Below are positions 63,255-64,000 of a stretch of DNA of 64,000 nucleotides, in pieces. Numbering within the stretch: position 1 is the stretch's first letter; each line of letters begins with the position of its first letter. A model generated the notes under the pieces. The model made no database searches, was not told the origin of the DNA, and saw nothing but the letters and a program-made list of their open reading frames with translations. The DNA is from Pogonophryne albipinna (Eukaryota; Chordata; Actinopteri; Perciformes; Artedidraconidae): positions 33,886,611 to 33,950,610 of the forward strand of contig CM053255.1 in assembly GCA_028583405.1 (NCBI GenBank). The letters run 5' to 3'. The position numbers and the translations under genes are program-made.

Positions 63255-63345
63255 GACGAGCTCTGCCTCACAGAAGCCCACAGTAACTGGCTGGAGCACG
63301 GGCACTAATTTAGCGCGGGCACTTATTTTGTGAGCGCGCTCAAGC
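63255..63345. repeat. Hairpin with 17-bp arms
   Basis: CCCACAGTAACTGGCT (about 63278) pairs with AGCCAGTTACTGTGGGG (about 63343). A third copy of the arm (CCCACAGAAACTGGCT) follows at about 63406. Confidence 0.8.
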
Positions 63346-63790
63346 CAGTTACTGTGGGGTGAGGTGAGGCACAGATGAGCTCTGCCTCACCTCAGAATGC
63401 GTCACCCCACAGAAACTGGCTGGAAAGCGGGCCCTAAGCGCATGCCTGCACCATCTCACTGTATGTCACCAATGTAATGTTTGTAGATCCCTTTATTACA
63501 TTTATCCTCGCCATCCATAGTCTCTAAATAACTTATTTCACGTATATATGATATTTAGGCTCGCTGGTCTCATCATACAACGGCAATGAAAAAAGCACCA
63601 GGGGAGGCAGCCATAACCTCTGCCGCACTGAAGGGGGCGCAAGTGAGCCCACAGGTTCTTGTTGCTACTGTTATTCTCAGCAGAGACGACAAACTAGACT
63701 TTTGTTTTGAAACTAGAGGAAGATAAGGAGGACTTTTACAAAAATGTAATGGAGATTGTTGTCCAGAAGGATAGCATGGACTTCATCTTC
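63346..63790. other. Unassigned sequence
   Basis: Possibly the right part of the repeat begun near 61165. No gene is recognised. Confidence 0.35.
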
Positions 63791-63792
63791 AA

Positions 63793-64000
63793 TCAATCAA
63801 TCAATCAATGTTTATTTATATAGCCCAATATCACAAATGTTACATTTGTCTCAGTGGACTTCACAGTGTGTACAGAATATCAGTATGACAATACGACACC
63901 CTCTGTCCTTAGACCCTCACATCGTACAAGGAAAAACTTCCGAAGAAAACCCACAGTTTAAAGGGAAAATGGGAGAAACCTCAGGGAGAGCAACAGAGGA
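63793..64000. repeat. Interspersed repeat with (TCAA)n start, cut by the window edge
   Basis: TCAATCAATCAATCAATGTT, then TTATTTATATAGCCCAATAT and AAGGAAAAACTTCC. This type is widespread in teleosts, probably a LINE or SINE 3' end on the - strand. It continues past the window. Confidence 0.6.

Overview
The window is vertebrate nuclear DNA, almost certainly from a teleost fish. It holds spliced genes with GT-AG introns and no bacterial-type operons. It is packed with teleost repeat families: Rex3-like RTE LINEs with (GGAT)n tails, L2-type LINEs, Tc1 elements, many hAT and piggyBac-like elements, and very long dinucleotide arrays. The species cannot be told from the sequence alone.

Two protein-coding genes are secure and lie tail to tail. 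On the + strand are the last four coding exons of gna13 (G-protein alpha-13 subunit): 11683-11912, 31772-31822, 34764-34964 and 39692-40063, joined by in-phase introns and ending at the stop codon at 40061-40063. The first coding exon (about 93 residues, with the P-loop) is not visible and must lie left of the window, so 1-11682 is probably intron 1. On the - strand is a complete set of coding exons of slc16a6 (monocarboxylate transporter 7): 56637-56390, 53235-53092, 52379-52251, 47818-46913 and 46299-46031, giving 559 residues. About 6 kb lies between the two stop codons. It holds probable gna13 3' UTR, a 14/21-bp minisatellite and one unassigned open segment at 45276-45462.

Most of the rest is nested mobile DNA inside introns. 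1-11.7 kb: a piggyBac-like end, a hAT end, a LINE fragment, a DNA element with 6-bp target duplications carrying a 418-bp (GA)n array, a Rex3-like LINE, and a hAT with a piggyBac-like element inside it. 11.9-31.8 kb (gna13 intron 2): a hAT, two dead Tc1 copies, an LTR pair that may be the ends of one heavily interrupted retroelement (17.6-29.2 kb), a CAG...CTG element containing an L2 LINE, three further hAT elements, a Rex3-like LINE and a TTAA element. 31.8-39.7 kb: a hAT, a 298-bp (GT)n array and a 3-kb compound inverted-repeat element. 46-64 kb: introns and upstream DNA of slc16a6, with further CAG...CTG elements (one with its empty site elsewhere in the window), a piggyBac-like element, (CA)n and (TG)n arrays, and an L2 LINE.

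gna13 couples receptors to RhoGEFs at the plasma membrane; slc16a6 is a multi-pass transporter. Nothing in the sequence suggests that they work together. I found no wholly new multi-gene system. The most interesting leads are a group of non-autonomous DNA elements with CAG...CTG ends, short target duplications and subterminal palindromes; an apparently extra intron in gna13 flanked by a 7-bp direct repeat; and the 250-bp pyrimidine tract in front of the 51-bp gna13 exon.
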